From: Bacillus sp. USDA818B3_A
GTDB taxonomy: Bacteria; Bacillota; Bacilli; Bacillales; Cytobacillaceae
Assembly: GCF_009928415.1 (NCBI RefSeq)
Contig: NZ_JAABNN010000002.1
Location: 372,001-436,000, forward strand
Length of the DNA stretch: 64,000 nt
Direction of reading: 5' to 3'
Below are positions 18,732 to 27,472 of the stretch, piece by piece. The translations under genes and the position numbers were made by a program. Each line of letters opens with the position of its first letter. Position 1 is the stretch's first letter. Under the pieces are notes generated by a model. The model made no database searches. It saw only the letters and a list, made by a program, of their open reading frames with translations, and was not told the origin of the DNA.

Positions 18732-20015
18732 TTACTTATTATTTTTATTGGATTGCTCCCATGCACGGTCCAAGCCTTTAATAACTTCAGCCTTGGATGC
18801 ATCACCTGCAAGATAGCTTTGGAATAATTTTTGCGACTCGTCTTTAACAGCAATTGGAATTGCTGGGTCTTGTACAGTTTTTCCTTGTGATACATATTCA
18901 GATGATTCTTTTAACCAAGGAAATGGCTCAAATGTGTGAACTTTCGAGATTGGATTAAATCCAAGACTCTTATAGAAGTCACTAGAATCTTTGTCATCCA
19001 GGATATAATTAATTAAATCCTTTGCAACATCTTTGTTCTTGCTCATTTTTGAAACAGCTAGAGAAGTTGATGTACTTAAATTCAATAAGGTAGCTTTTGG
19101 ATCATCGTTAATTGGCATTGGTGCAACACCAAATTCAAAGTCTTTATTTGCTTTCAAAATCGATTCTGCCATCCATGGACCTTGTACCCACATTGCAGCC
19201 TTTCCATTTGCAAAATCCGCTGCTCCCTGATCCTGACCGTTCTCAAATGCACGTGTTGTCCCATTAGAGTTTGCTAAATCCATCATAGTAAACATGTCTT
19301 TAATCTCTTTAAAAGAACCTTTACCTGCATTCATGTCTTTCATAAAATCAGGTGTTTCCGTACTAATGGTTCCACCTACAGTAAGCGGTAAAAATAACTG
19401 CGGAATGTATGCATCTTTATAAGTTAACAAAAATGGTGTGACCTTATTTTGTTTTAGTACTTTAACTGTCTCTTTCATTTCAGAAACCGTCTGTGGCAAT
19501 TTTAAGCCTAGGTCATTAAAAATTTTCTTATTGTATAAATAGCCCCATTGAAGTGTTTCGAGAGGAACCGCCACTACTTTTCCATCTGTTGTTGTTACAG
19601 CGGGTTTAATCGTATCATACAACTTATCAGCAAATGGCTCCTTTGATAAATCCTCTAAGTAGCCTGCTTTATTAAATACAGGAATGTCATTTACAGCGTG
19701 AAGACTAAAGATGTCAGGGCTATCACCTGAAGCAAGTCTTGTTTTTAATAGCTGTGATGCCTGGTTAACATTTGGAAGCTCCAATTTGATTTTTACATCA
19801 ATATTCTTTTCGGCTTTTTCTTTTTTCACAAATTGATCAAAATACGTTTCATACTGTTCTTTAAATCTTGGCTGACCGATAAAGATTTTTAATTCAACCT
19901 GTTTTCCCCCATTTTCCTTACCGTCACCTGAAGCTGAATCATTTGCAGAACCGCATGCAGCAAGCATGCTGATAACCAAAACAAAAACAAGTATAAGTGA
20001 GAACGCTTTCTTCAT
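18732..20015 (-). CDS. CUT1 extracellular solute-binding lipoprotein (module 2)
   Basis: A 427-residue SBP_bac_1 family lipoprotein with signal peptide and lipobox LAAC (Cys21). It starts at ATG 20015 after an AGGGGGG-type ribosome binding site. It is first in a three-gene importer operon that has its own control region, with a cre-like core and an element shared with the GH42 gene. From the GH42 partner I infer binding of galactose-containing oligosaccharides; this is not proven by the sequence. Confidence 0.9.
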   Translation of the reverse strand: MKKAFSLILVFVLVISMLAACGSANDSASGDGKENGGKQVELKIFIGQPRFKEQYETYFDQFVKKEKAEKNIDVKIKLELPNVNQASQLLKTRLASGDSPDIFSLHAVNDIPVFNKAGYLEDLSKEPFADKLYDTIKPAVTTTDGKVVAVPLETLQWGYLYNKKIFNDLGLKLPQTVSEMKETVKVLKQNKVTPFLLTYKDAYIPQLFLPLTVGGTISTETPDFMKDMNAGKGSFKEIKDMFTMMDLANSNGTTRAFENGQDQGAADFANGKAAMWVQGPWMAESILKANKDFEFGVAPMPINDDPKATLLNLSTSTSLAVSKMSKNKDVAKDLINYILDDKDSSDFYKSLGFNPISKVHTFEPFPWLKESSEYVSQGKTVQDPAIPIAVKDESQKLFQSYLAGDASKAEVIKGLDRAWEQSNKNNK

Positions 20016-20088
20016 TTCTTGTTACCCCCTGATTGGTTTTTCTTGCTTGTCTCTATACTAACTTTTTTACTCGGTTGAGAAAATTGAA

Positions 20089-20120
20089 AATATTAGCGCT
20101 TTCATTTGTACTTTTTTAGT
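20089..20120. promoter_or_regulatory. Module 2 shared element, copy A, with cre-like core
   Basis: AATATTAGCGCTTTCATTTG and the following bases match 22378-22409 at about 27 of 33 positions. Read on the minus strand, the core TGAAAGCGCTAATA (20091-20104) is a near-consensus cre. The conservation extends beyond the cre on both sides, so a second protein, the adjacent YesN-type regulator, may bind here too. Confidence 0.6.
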
Positions 20121-20139
20121 TTCACCAATTGTCTAATAA

Positions 20140-20182
20140 TAACAAAGCCATCCTTCGAGGCAGCTGCTCCTTGAAGAATGGC
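20140..20182 (-). terminator. Terminator after the GH42 gene
   Basis: GCCATCCTTCGAGG (20147-20160) pairs with CCTTGAAGAATGGC (20169-20182), with a T-rich tail on the minus strand. It separates GH42 from the importer operon. Confidence 0.7.
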
Positions 20183-20215
20183 CAGTAAAAATATAAATCT
20201 CAGAGAAAAACCTAG

Positions 20216-22222
20216 TTAATTCTCTTCAATAACAAGTACTCCCCATCGCTCAATGTCCAATAGTTGTTCACTGGCAATAGTAGTGTTAGACAGTAATTCT
20301 ACCCCTTCTCCGTATGGATACACAAAAGATCTAGTGCTATCGGAATAATTGAAATAGTAACGAATTGTTTTCCCAAATTCATTGATGCCTGACTTCGTAA
20401 TCAGCGGGAAGGCTAATTCCTGGTCCACACCCCAAAGATCAGCTTGCTTCACAGCATGCTCCAGCACTTTATTCATTGCCGCCTCACTGATCATCGCTCC
20501 AATATAAGTAGCAAGCCCTTTTCCGAAACGATTCTGGGTGATCGCTGCATATTGCCCCCAATGCGGATGATCGTAATAGGCCAATACCTCTGCGGATACA
20601 GGTGTGATCAGCTCCATCCACGTATCAACGGTATTATGCTCTTGTCCCACACCGAAAGGATCGCCTTTTAAAGAAACGTTTTTCGGCTCTACAAACATGC
20701 TGTAAATAATTCCGCACGCCTCACTAATAATACCAGGCTGCTGTACCGTTCTGACTTTAACTGTTTCATCGGTAAAACCGCTTTTGAACGTATAAACAAT
20801 ATGCCCGCCATTTTTTACAAACTCGTTCAAACGGTTCAATAACTCGTCAGAAGCCGTGTATAGTGCAGGTACAATGAGCATGTCATAATCTTCGAGGGTT
20901 TCGCTGGACGGATTCACAAAATCACAGCCAATATTCATTTTGTAAAGCTGATCATACATCATTCGGACAACATCATTGTACTTTTTGCTGCTGGAAGAAT
21001 TGAATGTAAACCATTCAAGCGCTGTTAATGATTCATTGCTAACGAGCATGGCTGCCTTGTTCTTTTTCTTCAGATTGACAAGATGCGGAGAAAGTCGTGC
21101 AAAATCATTACCAATTGTTTTGGCTTCATTGTACACAGGGTTGGGCTCAAAGTCGTGGCTTAACAAACCCTTCCAATAAGTTTCGAAGGAGTTATGAATC
21201 GAATGCCAGTGCCAATAGGCAACCATATTAGCCCCTGAAGCAAGATGGCTGAACGCCTGCTGCCTTAGCTGGCCGGGATAGGGTACCCAATTGGTAAACG
21301 CCTGAGCCTCCGTTTCTATGACTAGATAATTACTTCCTTTCGTCGAACGTGCGACATCCCCCCCGAAGGAGATTTCAATTCCGGTTAGATCATCCTGTGA
21401 AGGGTGGTATATATCCACACCTGTTATGTCAAACGCCTTGGAAGCTTTGAAATGGTCCACACTTGGTTGAATACCAAACGAATAACCTCTCCATTCAAAA
21501 TCAAAATTCTGTGTCACAAACTGATCAGGACGTTTATATTCATTAACGAGGGAGACCTGCCATGCAAGAAAATCTGTAACGAGTTGACGCTGGAACCTCG
21601 CAAACTCCGATCCCAAACTTCCATTAATTGTACCGACCACTGAAGGAAAGTCCTCCCAGCTGTTTATCCGGTTGCTCCAATAATCTAGTCCGAATTTTAT
21701 GTTGATATTTTCCAGTGTCTTGAACTTCTCTCTCATATATTTCACAAATAATAATTGAACATTGGGACCTGCTGTGTGATAATGCTTAGTTTCATTATCT
21801 GTCTGATAGCCGATGACTGCAGGATGGTCTTTTACACGTCCAATTAATTTCCGGATAATTCTTTCAGCATAAAACAGGTAGGTGGGATTCGTTATATCCA
21901 TGATTTGGCGGGCGCCATATTTTCCCGGGCCCTGCGCAGTCACGGCTAATACATCTGGATGCTCTTTTACCATCCAGGTTGGAACCGCATAGGTTGGTGT
22001 TCCGACAATAACCTTAATTCCGGCCTTATGCATGGCATCCAGCACCCGATCTACAGATGTAAAATCAAAGATCCCATTTTGCGGTTCGTGTGTGCTCCAC
22101 GTTGATTCGGCGATCCGGACAACATTTATTCCAGCCTCTTTCATCATTTTAATATCTGTTTCCAGACGATCGTAAGGCATGTACTCATCATAATAGGCAA
22201 CACCATATAATAGCTCTTTCAT
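20216..22222 (-). CDS. GH42 beta-galactosidase
   Basis: A 668-residue cytoplasmic GH42 enzyme. The N-terminal barrel contains the acid/base Glu in 'GYQTDNE' (E144) and the nucleophile in 'LVIETEA' (E303). It is followed by the trimerisation (flavodoxin-like) domain and a short C-terminal beta domain. I chose ATG 22222 because AGAGAGGGG lies just upstream; the longer frame from 22300 crosses a cre-like site and looks non-coding. It hydrolyses terminal beta-D-galactosides, probably galacto-oligosaccharides or arabinogalactan fragments brought in by the neighbouring importer. It carries its own terminator and shared control element. Confidence 0.92.
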   Translation of the reverse strand: MKELLYGVAYYDEYMPYDRLETDIKMMKEAGINVVRIAESTWSTHEPQNGIFDFTSVDRVLDAMHKAGIKVIVGTPTYAVPTWMVKEHPDVLAVTAQGPGKYGARQIMDITNPTYLFYAERIIRKLIGRVKDHPAVIGYQTDNETKHYHTAGPNVQLLFVKYMREKFKTLENINIKFGLDYWSNRINSWEDFPSVVGTINGSLGSEFARFQRQLVTDFLAWQVSLVNEYKRPDQFVTQNFDFEWRGYSFGIQPSVDHFKASKAFDITGVDIYHPSQDDLTGIEISFGGDVARSTKGSNYLVIETEAQAFTNWVPYPGQLRQQAFSHLASGANMVAYWHWHSIHNSFETYWKGLLSHDFEPNPVYNEAKTIGNDFARLSPHLVNLKKKNKAAMLVSNESLTALEWFTFNSSSSKKYNDVVRMMYDQLYKMNIGCDFVNPSSETLEDYDMLIVPALYTASDELLNRLNEFVKNGGHIVYTFKSGFTDETVKVRTVQQPGIISEACGIIYSMFVEPKNVSLKGDPFGVGQEHNTVDTWMELITPVSAEVLAYYDHPHWGQYAAITQNRFGKGLATYIGAMISEAAMNKVLEHAVKQADLWGVDQELAFPLITKSGINEFGKTIRYYFNYSDSTRSFVYPYGEGVELLSNTTIASEQLLDIERWGVLVIEEN

Positions 22223-22303
22223 TTTAAAACCCCTCTCTGTGTTCCATTTCTGCAAGATCGATAGGCAGAGCCTTTTTATAGAATCTGATGATAAGCGCAT
22301 CTG

Positions 22304-22317
22304 TGTTCACGCTTTCA
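22304..22317. promoter_or_regulatory. cre-like site before GH42
   Basis: On the minus strand TGAAAGCGTGAACA matches the cre consensus with one mismatch (G at position 10), 82 bp before the GH42 start. Confidence 0.5.
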
Positions 22318-22377
22318 AAAGTAGACTCCTAAACTCTTACCTAATCTTATTACAAACTTTTTCAAGAGGGACTTAAT

Positions 22378-22409
22378 AATATTAGCGTTTTCAATTGTAT
22401 ATTTTTAAC
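22378..22409. promoter_or_regulatory. Module 2 shared element, copy B, with cre-like core
   Basis: AATATTAGCGTTTTCAATTG and the following bases repeat the element at 20089-20120. The minus-strand core TGAAAACGCTAATA is cre-like. It overlaps the last five bases of the response-regulator gene. Confidence 0.55.
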
Positions 22410-23466
22410 TTGTTCTCATTTCTCCTGGTGAAATTTTAAAATATTTCTTGAATACACGATAAAAATAGGAAACATCTTCATAACCAACCCTTTGTGCAAT
22501 ACTCTTGATCTGCAGTTCGTTATCCTGAATCAGCTTCTTGGCCTGTTCCATTCGATGGCTGACAATATACTCGGTAATATTGCATTCATACTTCAGCTTA
22601 AATGCTTTGCTTAAATACTCTTTGCTGACAAAGAACTTGTTTGCCAATATCTCCAGGGAGATATCTGAATCCGTATAATTGCGGTCAATATACTCCTTAA
22701 TCACTTGCAAATCTACTCTTGACTTCTTTTTGTTCAACTGAATGATAGACTCCATAAAGTTCTTTCCTAACGAAAGCTGATGGTCCAGCATTCCTTGGGA
22801 CGTAAACTCCAATTCTTCCGGACTGCCAAAAAAGTTGGCGATCTTGCAATTGTGCTTTACCATTTGCTCCTCAAGAATCGCAATAAACTCATGGTGTATT
22901 TTTAGTAACAGGTTATGGTCGAGAGGACCGAATGATTGCAGTTCACGATAAAATCGCTGAAGGGCATTTTCAAACCCCGATACGTTTAAATCTTGCAGAA
23001 AAGAAGCTATAGCTTTTTTGTACTCAATAATCAGTTGGGAGACATCTTGGTTCACTATTGAAAACGGCTGATAAAAGACAAGACCAGACTGTTTTTTTAT
23101 CTCTTCCATGCATCTTTCAATAGCTAGATTCAAATCGTCAGGATTGATGGGTTTGAGTAAGTATTCTCTCGCTTTTGATCGGATTGCCTGTCTCATGTAA
23201 ACAAAATCATCATAACCGCTCGCCACAATAAGCTGAATGTGTGGAAAACGCTCCTTCACGACTTGAAGAAGCTCCATTCCGTCTACTCCTGGCATTTTCA
23301 TATCGGTAATCACGATATCCGGACCCAGCTCCTCAATTAGCTCTATTGCTTCCTTTCCGTTGCTTGCTTCCCCTGCCACTTCAATCTGGTATCGATCCCA
23401 CTGTCCAAATTGTTTAATGACTTCTCTTGTCCATTTCTCATCATCCACTATTAACATCTTATACAT
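22405..23466 (-). CDS. YesN-type response regulator with AraC domain (module 2)
   Basis: A 353-residue regulator, shorter than the other two in the window. The receiver has D8-D9 and phosphoacceptor D55 in 'ITDMKMPGVDG', followed by a compact linker and two AraC helix-turn-helix motifs (about 255-353). Its ATG at 23466 overlaps the kinase stop by 8 bp (translational coupling), with GGAGG upstream. It is expected to control the GH42 gene and the CUT1 operon immediately downstream. Confidence 0.92.
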   Translation of the reverse strand: MYKMLIVDDEKWTREVIKQFGQWDRYQIEVAGEASNGKEAIELIEELGPDIVITDMKMPGVDGMELLQVVKERFPHIQLIVASGYDDFVYMRQAIRSKAREYLLKPINPDDLNLAIERCMEEIKKQSGLVFYQPFSIVNQDVSQLIIEYKKAIASFLQDLNVSGFENALQRFYRELQSFGPLDHNLLLKIHHEFIAILEEQMVKHNCKIANFFGSPEELEFTSQGMLDHQLSLGKNFMESIIQLNKKKSRVDLQVIKEYIDRNYTDSDISLEILANKFFVSKEYLSKAFKLKYECNITEYIVSHRMEQAKKLIQDNELQIKSIAQRVGYEDVSYFYRVFKKYFKISPGEMRTS

Positions 23467-25282
23467 TTTTCTTTCCCTCCAAAGACTTCTCTGCAGGAAT
23501 CCTAATGATCACTTTTGTCCCGCGGCCAATCTCACTTAAAATATCGAGACCATAATCATCCCCGTAATAAAGTTGAATTCTTGCCATAACATTTTGGATT
23601 CCGATGCTTCCTTTAGCCCCCTGAGGTTTATTGGAATTAGCCCGCAGCATCTCCCTTATCTCTATTAAGTGTTTTTCCTCGATTCCAATTCCATTATCGG
23701 TAATAGTAATTTCAATTTCATCGAATACTTTTTGCACATCAATCGATAGTTTCCATCTACCAACCTTTTGTTCAAATCCATACTTAAATGCATTTTCAAC
23801 AATGGGCTGAATGGATAGCATGGGAATAAAAGCAGAATCCAGCCCTTCCTCCACGTAAATATCCGTCTCTACGTTCCCCGTAAAACGCATATTCTGAATA
23901 TACAAGTAATTTTTGAGATGTTCCATTTCTTTTCTAATCTCGACAATATCCCCTTGTTTTCCAGTAATATATCTAAACATGTCACTTAATGCAGAAATTA
24001 CGGAATATATCTCCCGAGCATTGTTTGCGATGGCCATTCCCCCTACTAATTGGAGTGTATTATACAAAAAGTGGGGATTAATTTGAGCTTGTAAAGCCAT
24101 GAATTTTGCATTTCTTTTTTCAATTTCATTTCTATACTCTTTCTCTATTAATTCCTTAATTCGATGAATCATTGAAGTAAAACTTTTTTCAAGCATCCCG
24201 ATTTCATCTTTCCGCTCTGTTTCTATTTTGACTTCGAAATTGTTGTCCTCGACTTTTCGCATGGCGTGAACAAGCCTGATAATTGGTCTCGTTGTTCCAA
24301 GTGCAACTAATATAGAAAGAATAATAGTTAGAATAATGGACAAAACACTAACCAGTATTCCAAATTTGAGTGTTTTCATCGCTCCGGTTGAAACCATTGA
24401 GTTCGGGATTGCTTTGACAACTATTACATCACCATGTACTGCTTTCCTAAAGAAAATGTAACCTTCGTTGGTTTTAATATAAGATACATCTTTCTTCATT
24501 TTATTAATTCTTTTAGCGGCACTCTCCATTTTTACAAATGGCTTCTTTACTTCATCAGGATTATAAATAATTTCCCCCGCTTTATTCAGTAAGAAAACCT
24601 CACTAGCATCTTCGGATTCTAACATATCAATGACACTATCGACCATGTTCCAATTCATCTTCACCGATATTCCCCCCGCTACTTGCTGATCCTCGAATCT
24701 AACAATACTGCGGGTTAAGGAAAAAAGTCCCTCTCCATCAAAACTTTGAAAGCTAGAATCTGGGGTACGTTTAAGATCTGTCCAGTTTGTTTCTGACTTA
24801 CTTGGCATATTTCTAATCCTAAAATCTTCAGCTTCTATGTAATAAACTTTCTGATTCATTTTTGAATATAAGGAAATACCTTCCATATTTTCATTGCCAT
24901 AATAAATGGAATATAATTTATCTTGAATATAATCCAATTGATTAAACTTCAATGAGGCGTTGTAATCATTCGCCTGGCTTATCGCAGGCACCAATTTTTC
25001 GTCAATTAAACTGAAATAGAGAATTCGATCTGCTTGTCTTACCTTCTCATCCACATATTTCCCAGCTAAAACAATTCTAGCTTTATTAGAATTAACAATT
25101 TCTCTCTCAAAGGTATTTTGCGAAACATCCATAGCAAATAAAATTAGGATAAGCAGCGGCAGCAGCATAACCATGATCATAATCAGCATCAGTTTATAGC
25201 GAAAGCTCCTCACTACCCTCTGATATACATGGCGATACATCGTAATAATAATCGCATTCCATTTCTTCTTTAGGTATGACAT
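23459..25282 (-). CDS. YesM-type sensor histidine kinase (module 2)
   Basis: A 607-residue kinase. Membrane segments at about 28-51 and 306-329 bracket a Cache-like extracellular domain. HAMP spans about 330-382, the phosphoacceptor is H404 in 'QINPHFLYN', and the HATPase boxes are 'PIVENAFKYG' and 'DNGIGIEE'. It starts at ATG 25282 after AAAGGA. It is first in the kinase-regulator pair that heads the galactoside module. Confidence 0.92.
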   Translation of the reverse strand: MSYLKKKWNAIIITMYRHVYQRVVRSFRYKLMLIMIMVMLLPLLILILFAMDVSQNTFEREIVNSNKARIVLAGKYVDEKVRQADRILYFSLIDEKLVPAISQANDYNASLKFNQLDYIQDKLYSIYYGNENMEGISLYSKMNQKVYYIEAEDFRIRNMPSKSETNWTDLKRTPDSSFQSFDGEGLFSLTRSIVRFEDQQVAGGISVKMNWNMVDSVIDMLESEDASEVFLLNKAGEIIYNPDEVKKPFVKMESAAKRINKMKKDVSYIKTNEGYIFFRKAVHGDVIVVKAIPNSMVSTGAMKTLKFGILVSVLSIILTIILSILVALGTTRPIIRLVHAMRKVEDNNFEVKIETERKDEIGMLEKSFTSMIHRIKELIEKEYRNEIEKRNAKFMALQAQINPHFLYNTLQLVGGMAIANNAREIYSVISALSDMFRYITGKQGDIVEIRKEMEHLKNYLYIQNMRFTGNVETDIYVEEGLDSAFIPMLSIQPIVENAFKYGFEQKVGRWKLSIDVQKVFDEIEITITDNGIGIEEKHLIEIREMLRANSNKPQGAKGSIGIQNVMARIQLYYGDDYGLDILSEIGRGTKVIIRIPAEKSLEGKKNV

Positions 25283-25448
25283 AGCGTTCTTCCTTTTCAG
25301 CTTTTCTTTGGAGAGATTATGAATTTCCTAATCATATTTAATCAGAATTATAGCATAGAAGAAGAAGTTACAATTATAGGTAAATATTTCATAAGAATAT
25401 ATTTTTAAATCGCATCCTATTTGGATAAATTCTCTTTTTTTCTTTTAC

Positions 25449-25483
25449 ACAAAAAAACCAAACACTTTTTGGTGTTTGGCTTA
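25449..25483 (-). terminator. Terminator after the GH140-like gene
   Basis: CCAAACAC (25458-25465) pairs with GTGTTTGG (25472-25479), followed by TTTTTTT on the minus strand. Confidence 0.8.
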
Positions 25484-25514
25484 TAATTTATTAAATTAAT
25501 ATTTATTTAAGAAA

Positions 25515-26984
25515 TCACCACATAAATGTTTTCTTAATTTCAGGCGGTACAGGCAATTCACCATAAATTTTTGCTAGGCCGGGAATTGTTGAGTGATTAT
25601 TTCTATTCTCTATCAAGCAAATCCAATCCTGCTCATATCCACGATTAGGTGTGATTATTTTTAAAACGCCTCTCTTTTCATCTATACTAATTGCTTGATC
25701 TGATATAACATTCTCTTGTGTATAGCATTGTCCATCTCTGGGATTAAACCACCAAATTTGAATTTGATCTAGATTCAATCTACTTAAATCTACCGTTTCT
25801 TCTCCACCTGATGGAAAGTATAGACAAGCGAAATTCCCTTCCTTTTCTACACATGCCTGAATGTGTTCATCAATACTATCTTCCATCTTATCATTCTGTT
25901 CCATTAATAATTCCTGACACGGAATGCACTTACTTAAATCTCTAGATTCCAAAAAGTCACGGAGGATTTTCATCTGCCATGCGCCAGGCTGGTCCAAAGC
26001 CTCAAACCAAGAATACTCTCTAAAACTATCTCTTTCCTTTTCCGAGATCATCCAACAAACGGATGGATGACCGTAAGTATGACCAAAGGACCCTGCAAAT
26101 AAACTCCAATAAGCACGTTTCCTCACCATCCAGCCTCCGTGGAAATCAGTTCCGATTGGCCATGACGTCGGCATATGTTCATAGGCGGGTTCTCCATCAA
26201 AAACAGGCATAGGGTTTTTTCTATTATAATCATTTTCCACCAATTCATAGTTTTTAGGTGTTAATCCATGACCAGATTGAATCATAATAAATGAAATCCA
26301 AGCCTCATCATCGGTCCAATAGGACATGGTTGAGCATTCCCCTGTCTCTGCTTCATGGCATGCATGATAAGTTAGTAAAAGCTTCTGCCAATCAGGATCT
26401 TTTACGTTATATGAAAGTTCCTTATCTAGAACCCCTTTTGCAAGCCCTTCAGCCATATTCCGCCAAACATCCTTGTAATCTACCCCTAGATGAATGGGCT
26501 GCCTGTCTCCGCCTAAACACCAAATGATATTTTTTCTATCCTTATAGCGGTTCCCAATCCATTTTCCGTATTCAAAAGCATTTTCTGCTGTAACAATCTT
26601 TTCTGAAAACTCACCCATCCAGTTATGACCTACTACAAGTTCTCCCCATACAGGAAGTAATAGGACATAAAATCCATATTCTTCTGCTTTGTCTATGATC
26701 CAGTCCAAATACTCAAAATATTTTTCATTCGGAGTGTTCAGATTATCATTTAATAAAGCCTTTTCTCCGGCAGGATTTCTCATTTCCTTGTCTTGCTCCG
26801 GGTCGAGTGCTACAATCTGCAATACAGTAAATCCTTGCGATTTTCGCTTCTGCATCAAATATTCTGCATCGTCCCATTTTAATCTATGTGCAATGGTCCA
26901 ATCCGTATCTGCCAGCCAAATAAATGGCTTCCCATCCTGATCTGTAAAAAATCTTCTATTTTCTGAGATTTTTAACCTATTCAT
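25515..26984 (-). CDS. DUF4038/GH140 apiosidase-like glycoside hydrolase
   Basis: This 489-residue TIM-barrel hydrolase of the DUF4038 (GH140-related) family has no signal peptide. 'FIWLADTDW' near residue 25 is typical of the family. The catalytic pair is probably D160 in 'CLGGDRQP' and E265 in 'VFDGEPAYE', and a small beta domain closes the C-terminus. GH140 was defined on an enzyme that removes apiose from rhamnogalacturonan II. It starts at ATG 26984 after AAGGAGA, 18 bp after the AraR-like fragment. It is next to a kinase/transketolase/isomerase set that fits apiose catabolism, which supports a cytoplasmic apiosidase acting on imported apiosyl glycosides. DUF4038 is broad, so the substrate is inferred. 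Confidence 0.75.
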   Translation of the reverse strand: MNRLKISENRRFFTDQDGKPFIWLADTDWTIAHRLKWDDAEYLMQKRKSQGFTVLQIVALDPEQDKEMRNPAGEKALLNDNLNTPNEKYFEYLDWIIDKAEEYGFYVLLLPVWGELVVGHNWMGEFSEKIVTAENAFEYGKWIGNRYKDRKNIIWCLGGDRQPIHLGVDYKDVWRNMAEGLAKGVLDKELSYNVKDPDWQKLLLTYHACHEAETGECSTMSYWTDDEAWISFIMIQSGHGLTPKNYELVENDYNRKNPMPVFDGEPAYEHMPTSWPIGTDFHGGWMVRKRAYWSLFAGSFGHTYGHPSVCWMISEKERDSFREYSWFEALDQPGAWQMKILRDFLESRDLSKCIPCQELLMEQNDKMEDSIDEHIQACVEKEGNFACLYFPSGGEETVDLSRLNLDQIQIWWFNPRDGQCYTQENVISDQAISIDEKRGVLKIITPNRGYEQDWICLIENRNNHSTIPGLAKIYGELPVPPEIKKTFMW

Positions 26985-27002
26985 TTTCTTATCTCCTTAA
27001 GA

Positions 27003-27332
27003 TTAAACAATTAATCGTTCTTTATGTTTTTGAGTTGAATCTCTGATAATTAATTCAGGTTTAAAAAGGATATCCTTTTCCCATTGTATTTCTCTATTTT
27101 CAATCTTATTGATTAGCATATCGGCTGCACGTACACCCATTTCAACTTTTGAAGATTGAAGACTGGTTAACTTGTCCAACACCCCAAGAGCATGTCTTAC
27201 CGTATGCCTGCTTATATGAAACTGTTCAGCAATTTCTTTTTCAGAAGGTATTCTTCCCGCTTTTATAAACTGTCCTGTAACCAACCATGATTGAATTTCT
27301 TGCTTAAGTTGTATATATTTTGGTTTTTCCAT
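27003..27332 (-). pseudogene. araR: Internally deleted AraR-type regulator (GntR HTH joined to LacI-type tail)
   Basis: This 109-residue open frame starts with a GntR winged helix (1-50: 'YIQLKQEIQSWL', 'IPSEKEIAEQFHISRHTVRHALG'). It then jumps to what is the very last segment of AraR effector domains ('KLTSL', 'MGVRAADMLINKIE', 'FKPELIIRDS'). Full AraR proteins are about 360 residues, so some 250 internal residues, the whole sugar-binding core, are missing, yet the frame is intact across the joint at about residue 53. AGGGTG precedes the ATG and the GH140-like gene follows in 18 bp. It could be a dead remnant, or a shortened protein that still binds AraR-type operators without responding to sugar. 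Confidence 0.75.
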
Positions 27333-27392
27333 GATTCACCCTGAAATACTGTTTGACGTCTTATTTAATTCTCTTTTAAAAAAATTATTTCT

Positions 27393-27420
27393 ATAAAAAA
27401 CAGCCTAAATAATTTAGGCT
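27393..27420 (-). terminator. Terminator of the apiose-type operon
   Basis: A perfect AGCCTAAA/TTTAGGCT hairpin (27402-27420) is followed by GTTTTTTAT on the minus strand, about 50 bp after the kinase stop. Confidence 0.8.
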
Positions 27421-27472
27421 TTTGGGTTTCAATTAGTCATATAATTTTTAATTTATTTTTCAAGCAAGATTA

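Noticed and set aside
22223-22300. N-terminal extension of the GH42 gene
   Set aside because: The 26 extra codons have no ribosome binding site and precede a well-placed AGAGAGGGG and ATG at 22222.
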